NCBI RefSeq assembly: GCF_963855985.1
Contig: NC_087098.1
Span: forward strand, 10,622,501 to 10,686,500
DNA: 64,000 nucleotides
Source of the DNA: Ostrinia nubilalis
Lineage: Eukaryota; Arthropoda; Insecta; Lepidoptera; Crambidae
Direction of reading: 5' to 3'
Shown: positions 46,538 to 58,749 of the stretch, piece after piece
Position numbering within the stretch: position 1 is the stretch's first letter
Layout of the letters: each line of letters opens with the position of its first letter
Notes under the pieces: generated by a model
Seen by the model: only the letters and a program-made list of their open reading frames with translations
What the model was told of the DNA's origin: nothing
The model's database searches: none
Made by a program: the position numbers and the translations under genes

Positions 46538-48611
46538 TTAGTGATTGATAGATAATGCGAAAGCAACTTTGTCTGATTGTCTGTCCTTTTTACATGAAAA
46601 TTAGTGTAGAAATCAAAACTGAGAAAAAGACAGGGTAGTTTTTATCCTGCTCTTTTGAAAATTCTAATAGGACTATGTCATTTGTCTAAAACAATGCCGT
46701 CTTCAACAAAATCAGGTCACGAAAGTAACAAACAAACGAACAAAATCGCAAACAAGTGTTAAGTGAACTTCACAATAGTTAGACAGAAACCATTCACCGA
46801 ATTTTTTCGCACAAACTATTCGGACAAATAGAAATCTTTTCAAACATTGACAAAATAAACAACTCTAACTTTGTGTCCACTTATTTGGAGTGATCTAAAC
46901 ATACTAATAAGACAAATTGGAATTGACATGTCCAATAAGAGTTTTGCCATTTGGCGACGTTCATTTTTAGACTGATTTGCATTGTGATACAAATTGACCT
47001 ACATTTCAAAGTTAGGTAGAGCGTATTTTGTACAGTTTTCTAACCTATTCTTGATGACTTTTGACTCAATTATGACTTCAAGAATACTAATAAACACATT
47101 TTTGTAATGAATAAGTGTGGCAAATGATATCTTTGATTATTATTATAAAAACGATTAATATGACTAATCGTTCGAAAAAAATCCTTGGTATTTACGATAA
47201 GTACTTGATGATCAGTTCCAACTCACTAGCCTTTTATATTCGAAAATAGCGTTAAGTCTTTGTTGATGTTCAATTAGTGAATTGATCAAAATTTACCGGC
47301 GGATCAACAATAGTTAACTCTCCACTTGAACCCATTATTTTTCGATGCTATCTCCTCCATATCCATATCATCTAGTTAACGTACCATCGCCAACGTCCCC
47401 CATCGGCTGCCAATTTTAATCGGATGACGTTCGCTGCATTGAAACGCATAATTACGCGTCGAAAATCTCTCACGGGACCTCGCTTGTATTAGTTTTGACA
47501 TTCGGCCTGATGGATGGACCACAATCTCTGGACGTATCTCCTGAATGAGCACGGCCCGTATATGTTTCTGCCACATTAAGACTTGCCGCAAGTTTGGCAT
47601 TGTCTTCGAGTATTAAGGATCATTTTTGTTTGTTTTCTAAGATGGGATAAGTTTGTGGGTTATCAAGAGATGGTAAAGGCGATAGGTGTGTCAAATTGGG
47701 AGCGCCGGGGTTGGCGTTCGACAGAAACTAGATGGCCAGTTGAATTGCTGATTGATTGCTCTCCGACATCTCCGTCCTTTTTAGGTATTGAAATTTTTGG
47801 TGACGCTCGTAGAAATTGGAATGTTTTTATCCCTATTCTTCTATGACAGTATGGCACTCGATCTGTGTCATATCAAACCAATAGTGTAGGCAGTTTTTTA
47901 TTTCCTCTTATAATAGCTAAACTTTTGCCAACGTATTTTGATATACGAGTACCTAATATTTATTTAAAAGCTTAAGCTTTAAATGTACATTTTGGTAAAC
48001 TTATAGTTATTCCATAGTAAGAATATCTACTATCAAATAGGTTTTGTGTTATACAATACAAACTGTTTGTAAATGAAAAAAAAAAACATGTCACCTACAA
48101 CAATATTGTATTTTCACACTTCACACTGACCATCTTTTAAAACTGGCCGAATTCTATAAAATCTTTGAAATGTTACTCGAATAAATAAAATGGCAGAAAC
48201 AGAGTCAAAGCACCTAAACTGTTGTAGCCGCATAATGTCAACTTCTGTTTCCATACTTCTCAAAGCTCAAAGCTGAGCTTAACGCAAGCCTTGTCCTTGA
48301 ATGGGAAGCGGCATTGTGACATTGTACACAATTCTTTAGAATGAGCTTTCAAAATATTGTTACTGGACCATTGTATTTAACAATACACCTTACTGGATAC
48401 GTTTCATTTGTTAGATACGTTGTGAGAGTTTATTAATGTGTGTCATGTATCATTTTGCTGTGCCATTGGTACCTCGTGGTTGATTGTTCTTCGGAAGTCG
48501 GACTTGTTTTTTCTGTAAATTGGTAAAAATAATGTTAAGTTGCATTAGATTGTAGCATGAATATTACGTGCTGCAAAAAAAGGTCTGAATCAAAAATAAT
48601 AAAAAAATTAA
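46538..48611. other. Intergenic, no supported gene
   Basis: Mostly AT-rich. A GC-balanced patch at about 47375-47860 is open in one frame on each strand (64-87 codons) without recognisable motifs. Confidence 0.4.
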
Positions 48612-48721
48612 GCTTGGGTTGCACCATCGTACTTTGACTTTAACAAAGGTCAAAAAACTCCATACAAAAAGCACTGGTTATTGTTATAGTTACTGTTAAG
48701 GTTAGGTGGTGCAACGCAGCC
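48612..48721. repeat. PIF/Harbinger-like MITE, family 1, copy 5
   Basis: Ends GCTTGGGTTGCACCATC and, inverted, GGTGGTGCAACGCAGCC. TAA flanks at 48609-48611 and 48722-48724. Confidence 0.8.
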
Positions 48722-48775
48722 TAAGTACCTACTTTTTTAGCATAAACAAAAATAGTATGACGTGAGATTTTAGAC

Positions 48776-48857
48776 ACTCTGTGCCTTACAATTGAAATTG
48801 GAAAACAACATCAGGTGATCCGTCTGCTCGTCGTTTGCCTCCTGTCACATAAAAAAA
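48776..48857 (+). mobile_element. Non-LTR retrotransposon 3' tail fragment, candidate
   Basis: The phrase ATCAGGTGATCCGTCTGCTC followed by GTTTGCCTCCTGTCACAT and a poly(A) run resembles the common 3' end of lepidopteran non-LTR retrotransposons. Only about 80 bp remain, with no coding sequence, so the family is not assigned. Confidence 0.55.
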
Positions 48858-49012
48858 ACAACACAATTAAATTATTGACTTGAACTCTGAATTTAAACTG
48901 GTGGTAATATCAACTCTATAGATTTACCTCCACTATGCTCTGCGATGCATCTCATGCGATTACAAGCGTTACAATGATTACCAAATCCAAAGGAAATTCC
49001 CGATAAAGCCCC

Positions 49013-49270
49013 TTAACGAGGATCATTGTTGCCTCTCATATAAACCAGAGGTCGCTGTGGACAACGATGTGGTAAATTATACTGCTTTGTCATTGAAGAA
49101 ACTACTTGGTCGTTATTTCGATATATTAGAAGTAGAACTAAGATCAATGTAATGGAAATCGTAATAAGTACGAAAATAAACACTATCATTGAACAAAAAA
49201 ACCTAGAAGCGGTTCGCGTCGCGACCGTCTTTTGTCCTATCTGATAACTTGAGTTCAATTGTTTTTTCTA
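49013..49270 (-). other. Candidate coding exon with one membrane segment
   Basis: On the minus strand a polypyrimidine-AG acceptor-like sequence (TTTTCTTATTTTAG) is followed by an open stretch of about 85 codons: QLNSSYQIGQKTVATRTASR, a hydrophobic span FFCSMIVFIFVLITISITLI, then VLLLIYRNNDQ and a basic/polar end (HRCPQRPLVYMRGNNDP). It closes at a CGTTAAG that could be a donor (C/GTTAAG) or simply the TAA stop. There is no ATG at the start, so if real it is an internal exon of a single-pass membrane protein. No partner exon was found, and it may be chance. Confidence 0.22.
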
Positions 49271-50192
49271 AAATAAGAAAATGGCAGTTCAAAAATGGAA
49301 CACACGTCACGTCAAATTTGTTTTTCGGCTAAACTGATGAAGCAAAACGAGCACAACTTGATGTCCTCAGTGAATACTCAGCTTTAGCAGTCTTTCATTT
49401 TCAATGCAAACTTGCATCAGAATTTAAATAAAGCATTGTTCCCCTCTTTTTATCCACGTTTTTGACCCGCAAAGCGACAGATACGAAATACAAACCAGTG
49501 TACATCATTAGTCGCCTTCAGTAAATTCTTCTTTTTAGATTCAGGTTCTATAATATCATAGAAAAAGTCCCATTTCAAAGGCAGTGGACTTATCAATACC
49601 AGCTGTGCGGAATACATTATTTAATGACCTCTTCCGACCACTGTACACTGTTCTGCGTTCTACAACTAACATTTTGTGATTCCGGAACAGACACACACCT
49701 TCAAATGCACGTCAACCTTATCTGATTGTAATACAGGGTGTTTTCGGATACGTTAAAGCAATTACAATTTGCTATACAATGTTCGGTGCAGATATCGAAC
49801 AATACGAGACACTAACAGGCCAACTTCTTGCGATTGACAATTGTTACAGTACAAAATAATATTATATTACGAGCTCTTTTGTGTGATACCTTCGGTGGTT
49901 ATGCAAGTAGATATATTTGTGGTACGTTCTTTAAATTAGATTGCGTAACGTTACGTGCACGTTTACTTTTGCAAATCAAAATATGTTACGAAAGTATGTT
50001 TGAGAATACTTGTTTTTTTAAATAGGTGGAGACGAACTTTAGATTGAAAACGTCAATGCAGCTTCTAAAAAATACTTTAGCTAGACAACATGTGTGCCTT
50101 ATGTACAAAAGTTGGCACTAAAGTTTTAAATAAATAAATAAACGAGATATTTGTATATTTGCATTTTTTGTAAGAGATGCATTTGAGCCTAA
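49271..50192. other. Intergenic, no supported gene
   Basis: No recognisable feature. Confidence 0.4.
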
Positions 50193-50292
50193 GGCTGGGC
50201 TGGGTTGCACCATCTTAATTTAACAAAATGTCAAAAGTCTGTCAAACTCCAAAACACCGGTTATGGTTGGAGTCAGGTGATGCAACTCAGCC
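50193..50292. repeat. PIF/Harbinger-like MITE, family 1, copy 6 (internally deleted)
   Basis: Shorter than its relatives (100 bp) but with the same ends (GGCTGGGCTGGGTTGCACC, inverted GTGATGCAACTCAGCC). TAA flanks at 50190-50192 and 50293-50295. Confidence 0.8.
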
Positions 50293-50295
50293 TAA

Positions 50296-52027
50296 TTATA
50301 GTAACTTAGATTTAACTTAAATAATTTATATCGATCGATCGTTTTCTAAATTGACTCGACCAGTACTCGAACCTAACCCTTAACTTACATCGCCACTATG
50401 CTATTCAAAACAAAAATTGGTGAGATATGTCTGCAGAGAACTCGATAGTGTCCATAAAGTGGATACCGCAATTGGCAAACGTAGGCCCCTGGGACTCCCC
50501 GCATGTTCGACCCTAACCCAATGGTTGGGTATACCGGGATACAGAATAAACTGAAGTTATAGAGTAATCCTTTGGCAGGAATGTAGAGCCTATTCTTAGC
50601 AGTGGACGACTAGTAGAATAGTAGTTAAAGTACTCTAGAAATACTCATTAGTTTTACAGGAGCTTCTATCTCTACCATCATAGTTATTAGTTAATTTCAT
50701 TTAAAAAATATAATATCATTGTTTTTATTTCATTCAGAAAGTTTTTTTTTTAATTACCTGCATGCCAAATATATCATTGTGTGAAAGATAGTTTTTTATG
50801 AAAGATTTACTTGGTACTGCATTTTTGTATGACCTGAATCTTATCTGAACTAAAACACATGAAAGATGATGAGGATTAAGATTGAGCACGCTTTCTGAGT
50901 AAATAAGTCGTACTTATTCACTTTTCACTTATATCTTAAAGACTAGTACTAAATAGGTCTATTTACCCACCTCTTAAGGACTTGAGACTTGATTACGTTA
51001 TGAGTGGGAAGACAGGTCCTTAAGAAAGTTAGTTCATACTTATTGCAAACTATTTTAGCGAATATCCTACAGCTGCGAAGTGCCAACCCTCTAAGCAACT
51101 CGATATTTTGAGCCACCCACAGGGTCGCGGTATACAGTTACAGGAAACCGGCGGTTGCTACAATTGTGTCATACGATAAATGCGAATCGAATAACTTTAA
51201 CGCAACAAACTCACCCAAAATTGAGCTCTAAATCGTTGCATCTAAGTCTACGAACTATGAAAGAAGAGCGGAAGAAAAAAAAATCGGCAGTGAAACCACA
51301 AGTGACAAATGACGATCGGAAGATTGTAAAAGATAAGCGGCGATCAGTGAAATGATTGTTGCGACATTGTTGTGAAGGAAACGATTGTCCTTTTCGGATG
51401 TCCGTGTGAGAAAAGAAATATTTCGCATTGACATTGACACACGTGTACGATTGTTGTTAAAATGTTTTTAATGAAATGTTTATTTTATTGGTTTTCGTGG
51501 CATATAATACATTTACTAACGTCCATAATTAAAAAGGTGAAATGCGTTTGGAAACAAATAAAGCTAACACACATTTAAAATAATTAAAAACTGCTCCAAA
51601 CTTTCAAGTAACCTGTAATTATTGTTTTAAATGTTGCAAAAGTGACGTTTGCCTTACGTAACAATTTAAAAAGATTTTACAGCAAAAAAATAATCACATG
51701 CAATTACTGAAGAAACAAACATGGACGTTTCTTAGAATAGGAGAGGTATGTTTTTTTTGTTTAATTACTGTTATTAGGCCGGGTTCAGGCAATCGGGCGC
51801 TTCGATAACTACCTCGTTAGCATTAGCACAAGTTGCCAGTATTATTTTTCGGAAAAAGTTTTTAACACACTACGAATTTAGGTCAGTCAAGTTAAATGCA
51901 TTTCTTCAAAATTGTACTCAATTACATTTTTGTATTAACTACCTTTAAGTACTTTGCAGTATAACGTATAAGCTGATTTCATATTTTTGACAAAACATAG
52001 TAACCTAAGTACGAGTTTATTACTGAA
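50296..52027. other. Intergenic, no supported gene
   Basis: At 51257-51355 an ATG frame gives a Lys/Arg-rich 32-codon peptide (MKEERKKKKSAVKPQ...) with no context to support it. Near 50400-50630 there are phrases like the decayed end of a retroelement, not identifiable. The rest is AT-rich. Confidence 0.35.
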
Positions 52028-52516
52028 CTAGCGGCCGCCCGCGACTTCGTACGCATGGATCCCGTTTTACCCCCTTCATCTATCTTACGCGGTTCAGATT
52101 TTTTCATACAAATGTTTTTTTCCCGCTAACTCCCGTTCCCGTGGGAATTTTGCAATATCCTGTTGTAACTAAGCTTTAAGTTTACTAAGGTACCTGCATG
52201 CCAAATTTCAAGCGTCTAACTTTAGCGGTTTACATTTTTCATACAAAAGGATTTTCCCGCTAATTCCCGTTCCCGTGGGATACTCCTAAGTATACCTACT
52301 ATAACCTGCCCAGGAGTATGAAGAATAATTGTACCAAGTTTCGTTAAAATCCGTCCCCTAGTTTTTGTAGGAACATACAGACAGACAGACAGACAAAAAT
52401 TTTACTGATTGCATTTTTGGCATCAGTATCGATCACTAATCACCCCCTGATAATTATTTTGAAAATATATTTCATGTACAGAATTGACCTCTCTACAGAT
52501 TTATTATAAGTATAGA
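52028..52516 (-). mobile_element. LEP1-like non-autonomous Helitron, copy 2 (489 bp)
   Basis: Same family and orientation as 25116-25647: minus-strand start TCTATACTTATAATAAATC, end GCGGCCGCTAG, inserted between A and T with no duplication. The duplicated CCCGCTAA..CCCGTTCCCG blocks are present. The CAGA tract is short (about 52377-52396), which accounts for most of the length difference from copy 1. Confidence 0.88.
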
Positions 52517-54430
52517 TTACTTTTTAAAAAGTAGTTTACTGCTCATCCTGCATACCATTTTCGAAACAATGAACGATTTTTTTATACAATCTGTTTTCGG
52601 TCTATCAAAAAAAGTTACCTCACCATAGACCAAAAACCTCATAAATCCAACAGTAATTTGAGTCAAATTGATGTGTAGTTCCGGCCAAAATCGCGAGCTA
52701 TCTCACGATTCACATGGCACAAGACTCGTCCCTATAATAATCGGTGTAATCTTTGTTCCTAACGACCCGAAACAGTGTTTGTTCTTCTTTAGATACGACG
52801 GAATGTTCAGTAAACGCGTGCAACCTACAATCATTTCTTACGGAGCGGACTTAATGATAACCTTTACAACGAGTAAATTATCAATACGGCCGGAGGGATC
52901 GGAGCTTGTTTTTGGAAAGCCGTAACGAGCCTATCATCTGCCTCACCATTAGCCTTTTTTGATACAATTTGGTCGTTAAGCTAAACAATGTGGAGTCCAT
53001 TTTTGGTTGATGTAGAGCAATGGCTGGTCAAAAAAAGTCGTGGTAGAACCAGTTTGATTTAGACCACCTTATTACGTCAATCTGCCCTACAGTAATATTT
53101 TAATGTGCTGTGTGATGGTTTAGTATAAATAGGAACCACCGCTAAGATCAGGAATGTTTAAGGAAGTATGAAGGTGACACTTGTTTTAGCGGAGATAAAA
53201 AACCTTAGGATTATTCTATTGGCCATATCGCCCATATTAGATGAGCCAACACGTCATATTACAATTTAGAAATAACTTTGGGTATTTTTTTTATTATCTT
53301 GGTACCAGATTGTACGAATTACATAAACTTTTTTCAAACTACAGATTTTCAGCATTAATTTAGTAACTAACTAATCGCCTCAATACACACACGCCTGTTT
53401 TTAGCAGAAGACATTTTCTATTTCACATCAACCAGTATGCCAACATCAAATCTAATAGCATTTTGATTAATTAAACCAATGATTCAGGAAATTGTTAGCA
53501 ACCAAACATGATTGTGGATATAGGCAAAATATTGGTTCAGCGACACGCAGTAGCAAAATCAACAGCGTTAATGCTATGCTGTGGTCTAAATTATGACAAG
53601 GCTACTCGGTGATTTTATCGAATAATAGATGGAACATAAAATCATTGGAACCAAATGATTTTCTATACTTTGTGTGATCATGATGAGTAGTAAATTTTAA
53701 AATTTAACATTGAACAAAATATTTTTACACTTTTGAGATTTTCTTGAAGTCCTGAATCTATAAAGTTGACTTTTTGATTCTGTTGCGATTCAACTTATGA
53801 GTTTGTTTTATCAATATGTATGATGCAAAATTTGTCCAAAGATAGGTAATATTTTATGCTCTTGGCAGTTTGTTTAAAAATGAAGATAAGTGTTTTTGAT
53901 ATCGATACATAAAACTTTCTGTGACAGACCGTATTCCACGCGAGCAAAGTCACAGGAAGAAGCTACACTATCATAAAGAAAGTTAAACATAACCTCTTTG
54001 CAAATCTCAAATCGCTTACCGATTCCCGTTTATAAAACTAGATCAAGCTCTGAATGGTTATTGTTACATTGTGAAGACAGTTCGAACGCGATTATCTATA
54101 ATGTGCGACTTCAAGTACCATCGAATCGATCCGATTATTATTCGAGCATAAAATTGGCTCGAAATTACTTCAATCTAGTTTGTAGTTGCATGTTTATCGC
54201 GAAAGCTATTAAAGCTGTGTATTGGACGAATCGCTTAAGTATGTATTTCGCAGAAGACCAAAAATATGCCTGACGTAGGTATTCAAGTAGTTTAAAGTTT
54301 TCGTAGAGTACTTTCGTGCTATCACGCAGACGTTTTGTATAAGAAATTTAGGGTAATTGAAATTGCAGGGCATTCTTCTTGGCACAGCTATAGAAATTAC
54401 TGTGAAATAATTACATTGACGTATCTTTTA
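52517..54430. other. Intergenic, no supported gene
   Basis: The 85-codon frame at 52668-52925 and the 91-codon frame at 53998-54273 have no recognisable motif. Otherwise AT-rich. Confidence 0.4.
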
Positions 54431-54725
54431 GACCAGACTTTTAGTCGGCTAATAGTTGGGCCCGATCTAATTTGTATGAAGAATCGGCCGATACCAAATC
54501 GCTGTAATGTGCATACTTTCATACATGTCCATACCGATTAATGACCCATCATCATCATCATTTCAGCCATAGGACGTCGTCCACTGCTGAACATAGGCCT
54601 CCCCCAATGTCTTCCATGTTTATCGATTGGTAGAGGCCTGCGTCCAGCGCTTTCCTACTACCTTTATGATGTCGTCGGTCCACCTTGTGGGTGACCCAAC
54701 TATCGGCCAACTAAAAGTCGGTGGT
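54431..54725. repeat. TIR element interrupted by an RTE insertion
   Basis: GACTTTTAGTCGGCTAATAG at about 54436-54455 is matched in inversion by CTATCGGCCAACTAAAAGTC at about 54700-54719, followed inward on both sides by TTGGGY. The RTE fragment at 54549-54691 lies inside, so the older inverted-repeat element was split. The outer boundary is approximate. Confidence 0.6.
54549..54691 (-). mobile_element. RTE-type LINE, 3' end with (ATG)n tail, nested
   Basis: On the plus strand it starts ATCATCATCATTTCAGCC and continues AGGACGTCGTCCACTGCTGA, the reverse of the RTE 3' end, up to CACCTTGTGGG. TGACCCA occurs at 54542-54548 and 54692-54698, a 7-bp duplication of the target inside the older inverted-repeat element. 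Confidence 0.88.
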
Positions 54726-55007
54726 TGTTGCGCCTAGGCTTAATGACATTCATTTTGTATTAAGTACCAGGGATCAGCCTTGCAAATTGTTTAGATAAAG
54801 TTGTACAAATAATAGACTGTTAATAACCGCTTCCAGTAAATACAAATTAACACATATTGTCACAAGTAAAATAAAAACACGTTTTTTAAAAATTCGCAAA
54901 ACGGTTGGCAAACTGAACGGGAGTACCAGGAAGTCATGAACTGTAAGCAGGCGCGGAAAACTTGCACTGTTAAGAGACGTGCACGAATGCAAACATCCGA
55001 GTCTAAG
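54726..55007. other. Intergenic spacer
   Basis: AT-rich, no recognisable feature. Confidence 0.4.
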
Positions 55008-55217
55008 GTAGGGAAGACCGAGGTGAGTTGTAACAGAGGGGAGTTGTGATTGTCAATTTTTGGAACATAACTTACTAGTATACGCGTAAAACTGCGCGTA
55101 TTGTAGTTCAAATCTCGAGCTAACAAATACGCGCTGTTGTGAGCCTGTTAGTAGTTAATAAGTTCCAAAAATCGATAGTCACAACTCTCCTCTGCTACAG
55201 CTTACCTCGGTCTCCCC
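55008..55217. repeat. Palindromic MITE-like element (~210 bp), ~60-bp arms
   Basis: GGGAAGACCGAGGTGAGTTG...GAGGGGAGTTGTGA...TTTTTGGAAC at the left is matched in inversion by GTTCCAAAAA...TCACAACTCTCCTC...ACCTCGGTCTCCCC at the right. TAAG on both sides (55004-55007 and 55218-55221) may be the target duplication. No coding sequence. Confidence 0.7.
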
Positions 55218-55221
55218 TAAG

Positions 55222-56071
55222 TGACCCCCTTCAAGTTGTAGGTACTTCTCAAGTCTAAACTGGCTCGAGTTTTACATGAAGTAACGCATATTATGTGAAA
55301 AACTTGCGAACAATATTGAAGATATTTTTTGGTAGAGCGGTACCTACTATTTTTTTGTGTATCGTTGTTACGTATTTAGAAGCAGAGGTTTGAGTCTAGT
55401 TGGATGCACACAATACAAAAATCATTGAGAAAATATTACCTATCTGGTAGGTATAAGAGGTGATGTTAATATCAAGATCAACTTTTAAGGTTCTTATTGT
55501 TGTAATTAAAGTCAATTTGATACAAATACGCAATAGGTACTTTAAGTACCTAGGTACCATTTTTCTCCACTGAATTTTCTCGAGAATGGTGTCCGAAAAG
55601 TAGACTGTTTGTATGAATCAAGTACCAAGTTTAATAGGCACTATTTTGGGTTAATGCACCGTAATTAACCACATGTAAAATGTAGCATTTAACAAAGATA
55701 AGTAAATAGGTGACAATTTGTATAGACTAAAGTAATTACCAAATCAAATATTTACACTCCTGCGCCCACAACTACAACGAACGGGCTGTGTAATTACTAT
55801 GAAGCATTGTAATAAGGGCTTTCGTTAATTCCACGTTTTAACCGTCACGCGAAATATGCAAGCGAATTTTAAAAATAACTGCTAATTGCTCATCGTACGT
55901 GAAATGTAGAGTAATGTTTTAAGCTGTCTCTATTATACTGGTGGAAGCCACGATATTTTGCTTGTATTGCACTATTATTATCTTATGTCTCGTATATTGT
56001 ATCGTTGGTATAATACATTAATTTAATTTTATAATGGCGATTGTCGAGCTTAGTCAGTTCTAAACTTATTT
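55222..56071. other. Intergenic, no supported gene
   Basis: AT-rich, no recognisable feature. Confidence 0.4.
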
Positions 56072-56222
56072 CGTCGCTTGCCTCTCTAACTGACATAACT
56101 GACATTTAGCAAAATTTTCAGGCGATTAGACAGATCGATTCGTTTTGCAAAATTGATTAATGGTGTAGATAACTCAGTTTCGAAAAAAATGTCAGATACG
56201 TCAGTTAGAGAGGCAAGCGACG
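56072..56222. repeat. 151-bp MITE-like element with 33-bp near-perfect TIRs
   Basis: CGTCGCTTGCCTCTCTAACT plus GAC.TA.CTGACAT at the left; the inversion AATGTCAG...AGTTAGAGAGGCAAGCGACG at the right. ATTT occurs immediately outside both ends (56068-56071 and 56223-56226), consistent with a 4-bp duplication. Non-coding interior. Confidence 0.7.
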
Positions 56223-56226
56223 ATTT

Positions 56227-58703
56227 GTTATGAATGCAGACGAAAAAGGGAACTAAAGATACTACGAAATAAATAAGTAACACTGAATACACTCGTACGT
56301 ACCCCATATCTTTTCAAGCTCTGGGACTTTGATTAACACTTACCTTAATAAAAAAATACAGGCATAGAGACAGTAAGTTTAGGTAGGGATTTGTAGGACG
56401 TGATTTATGTCTATACAAACCAATTTACAAGCTCTTGCTTCAGACAGTAGGTTATAAAATTCAAAATAGGTTTTAAATGATTCAAGAGATAGACACAATA
56501 AACCATGTGAATAAGCTACTGGGCTCAAGGCCGATCGAGTCATTTAATGATAACCAATCAGCAGCGCGCGCCTTCCCTCCCACAGACGCCATTTTGCTAT
56601 CAGATGCGCATGAGCATATTAATTGCCTGATTAGTGAAAGAAGTGTGGTATTGTTTTTATTTTGCTTTCTTGTTAGCTTTATGAATTAATAGGATTTTTG
56701 CAGTATTCACACGTTTAAAATAATTAATTACTCGTACATATTTGATTATTATCGAATCAATGGTCTCATCTGCATGTTTACCTTAACTGGGTTTATTTTG
56801 CACAAGCTGTTCACGTCCTAAAGCAACAGAATACACTTTATATTATAATAGAATTTAACGAAAATCTACCGACTACAAATTCAAATTCAGACTTACACAT
56901 CGCAAATACGAGTATTTATAGCTTACAATAATATTTGTGTTATCTAAAATTAATATAAAATAGCCCAGATAATAATTAATTTATCAATTCTATTAAGAAA
57001 TAAAATGCTCCTGAATAGTTTATAGAATTACTGTGACCCATTAAATACAAATAGCACAAGAAAGAATACATAGCAATTTGTCTCTTAACCTTTAACGCAT
57101 CGCCGAACTAACATCAAACAATTTTAAAGGGAAGACATCGTTATTTTCGATTATTTGTCGTTATTATTTAGGGCAATCAACGTCCGTACAGTTGACCTGT
57201 TTTGGTCTTTCCATTTCTTTGGAAAAACATTCTTTGTTATTATTGTTCAATTGGGAAAATCTTGAAATTTCCGGGAAAATCCGCTGGTTTTCAACTCGTA
57301 GGCATTAGCTCAACTCGTTTGAACTCCTTTACAAATTATATCTCATGAATTTAATGTGTTCCTACTTATAATTACCGCCATATGGAACTGGAAAATTTTC
57401 AAACAATATAATTTAATGTAGAGTATTATCAACATCTAGAAAACTATAATTTGAATTGCAATGTGAAGTATCGCTAAGAATACTGAGACTTTTTTATCTG
57501 AGTTTAAGCACAGAATAGTAAATAAGTACCTACTACGATTTAAGTCGATTTTTATCGTAGTATTTATAGATTGTCAGTTTTTTAGCGCTGGCTGTAGGTG
57601 TAGGTACAAATTAATTATGATCTTCTCGCATTTCCTTTGTTGAAATGAAATTAGAAACGTAAGTACATTCTAATCATTACTATTCTACGATTTCGACACA
57701 TTATGATTCACGCTTATTGTCACTGTTTACTTTTGTTGGGCTACGCCACCAATGACTGTCGCCGGTCCACAAATGGTCGGCAGTAAACGTCCGCTGGTTA
57801 ATTTAGTGCGCCATCACAGGTTCGGTTCTCGCTCGAGCATTATGCTGTGGGCGGCGCTATTTGATTTTCAAGATATCTCCACTTATTTAGACGATCTGAG
57901 GCCGTATTCTGGACGTTTGTGGAAAGTCTGAAACAAAAGAATTGACAGAATGAATAAAAATAAATTTTAGAATAGAGTTAGCCATAACTAAAACTAATTT
58001 CAGAAGAGTCGAGAAGAATTGAGTTCTGCAACATTGTCTTAAAAACTTCAGTCAAAACGTATGTTTACAAATTAAATAATACATAATATTATCTTTACAT
58101 TATTTTAAGTCAAGATTTTTTTATCTAATACACCAAATCCTTACTTTTGATAAAATCAAAGCTTTTGGTGTGTCAGATCCAGTCCCAAGGATATGTCAAA
58201 TACGTCCTATTTATTATTAGAACATTTTACATTTATCCTATTAATAATAACACTACAAGAGCCATAATAAACAGTGACTAAACACATTATTTATGATCAA
58301 AAATGGTTCGTTAACCAAATAAGCCACAGTTTATTTTCAACTATCAGAATAAGGATTTCAATAAACACCGAGAATAACACGCTAAGTACAATCCGTTGTA
58401 TTCCTTAGAAGGTACAAAGTCATCTTCCACAACATTCTTGTATCGTTTGTGAGTCCATTCAATGCAGTTTGTTCCGCCCAATGGAATTCAATGTGCACAA
58501 AATTTGTTTTCACTTGCAGTGTAAAATACGTTATTCTGTTAAATAATTTTATTTTACGCTGTTGTAGAGACGGTAATAAATTCATAGTTGCTGGTATTGT
58601 GTGCTTGAATACTAGTGGATTCTTAGTTTAATAAACAGTGAATAATAATTTTAAGTTTTCAATTGCTTACGTGGAGTTGGTAATAATAAGTTTTCACTCG
58701 GAG
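56227..58703. other. Intergenic, no supported gene
   Basis: A GC-balanced patch at about 56520-56640 and another at 57735-57875 interrupt AT-rich sequence. The 70-codon frame at 56477-56689 has no recognisable motif. Confidence 0.4.
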
Positions 58704-58749
58704 AGTATATTATTTCCAAATGTAGCTCTACATTTGGACATAATATACT
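58704..58749. repeat. 22-bp inverted repeat, one mismatch, 2-nt centre
   Basis: AGTATATTATTTCCAAATG TAG at 58704-58725 pairs with 58728-58749 (CTACATTTGGACATAATATACT, inverted) with a single mismatch. It could be a compact MITE remnant or a chance palindrome in AT-rich DNA. Confidence 0.75.

Noticed and set aside
47376..47846. GC-balanced patch with open frames on both strands as a possible gene
   Set aside because: Frames lack recognisable motifs and splice context; kept only as intergenic sequence.
51257..51355. 32-codon Lys/Arg-rich frame as a small ORF
   Set aside because: Composition-driven, no context or conservation visible.
57796..57832. Possible tRNA-like promoter boxes (TGGTTAATTTAGTG and GGTTCGGTTCTC)
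   Set aside because: The A-to-B spacing (about 24 nt) is too short and no tRNA fold or acceptor stem can be drawn around them.
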